A stretch of DNA of 64,000 bases, from positions 57,374 through 121,373 of the forward strand of contig NZ_JAALLS010000013.1 in assembly GCF_011059105.1 (NCBI RefSeq). Reading direction: 5' to 3'. Source of the stretch: Fodinibius halophilus. GTDB lineage: Bacteria; Bacteroidota; Rhodothermia; Balneolales; Balneolaceae. Position 1 is the first letter of the stretch; each line of letters begins with the position of its first letter. Positions 63,948 through 64,000 of the stretch are shown piece after piece. The translations under genes and the position numbers were made by a program. Below the pieces are notes generated by a model. The model was given only the letters and a program-made list of their open reading frames with translations. It ran no database searches and was not told the origin of the DNA.

Positions 63948-64000
63948 ATGTTTAAAAAAGTCACGCTATGGAATTGCTACAAAAAAATGGACAGTGAGTT
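63948..64000 (+). CDS. Possible start of another gene (partial)
   Basis: ATG at 63948 opens a frame (MFKKVTLWNCYKKMDSE) that runs to the window edge. A poorly supported call: 17 codons only, no clear ribosome site. Same strand as the preceding T9SS gene. Confidence 0.2.
   Translation, partial: MFKKVTLWNCYKKMDSE

Overview
The window looks like a chromosomal piece of a Bacteroidota/Balneolota-type marine or halophilic bacterium (Balneolia would fit best; this is inference from gene content, not a phylogeny). Evidence: two very large secreted proteins end in the type IX secretion (T9SS) type A sorting domain with a YPNPFNP-type linker; there are many outer-membrane beta-barrels and SPII lipoproteins; and five sites carry or resemble the Bacteroidota promoter (TTG, 20-21 nt spacer, TAnnTTTG). 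No plasmid, phage, transposase or CRISPR genes are visible.

Layout. 1-6.4 kb: two beta-barrel/lipoprotein gene pairs on the minus strand around a two-helix potassium-channel gene. 6.8-8.6 kb: an orphan triple-PAS histidine kinase. 8.6-10.2 kb: a gene-free zone full of palindromic repeats, ending in tRNA-Ser(GGA). 10.3-16.4 kb, minus strand: tonB-like gene, plsC, murQ, DUF4260 gene, biotin carboxylase, a catalytically degenerate esterase-fold protein and phytoene synthase. 16.6 kb: purC, followed by a structured repeat element. 17.7-32.5 kb, minus strand: an ECF sigma factor with a tiny partner, holA, asnS, an M16 peptidase, and the classical translation/RNA cluster rimP-nusA-infB-rbfA-truB-ribF, rpsO, pnp with promoters and terminators in between.

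32.8-36.1 kb: a sortilin-like BNR propeller protein whose 3' end overlaps, out of frame, the signal peptide of a DUF192 lipoprotein. 36.1-37.3 kb: a second repeat zone. 37.3-40.5 kb: fbp, coaE and prfB (prfB with a textbook +1 programmed frameshift) and a small membrane-anchored protein. 40.6-43.1 kb: btaA-btaB for betaine lipid synthesis and a TPR protein. 43.1-45.7 kb: a third repeat zone containing one small beta-barrel gene. 45.7-52.8 kb: VOC protein, alpha/beta hydrolase, tricorn-like protease, acyl-CoA thioesterase, Hpt-like protein and galE.

52.8-64 kb holds the most unusual material: two loci, each with a small lipoprotein and a giant T9SS cargo protein that share the same C-terminal modules but carry different N-terminal heads (a 14-motif FG-GAP double propeller in one, an HExxH metalloprotease-like domain in the other). 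The second locus is visibly A+T-richer and lies directly downstream of tRNA-Leu(CAA). Between them are a TlpA-type thioredoxin lipoprotein and a DUF411 copper-type protein. All family assignments are from reading the sequences and from memory of the families; no database search was run.
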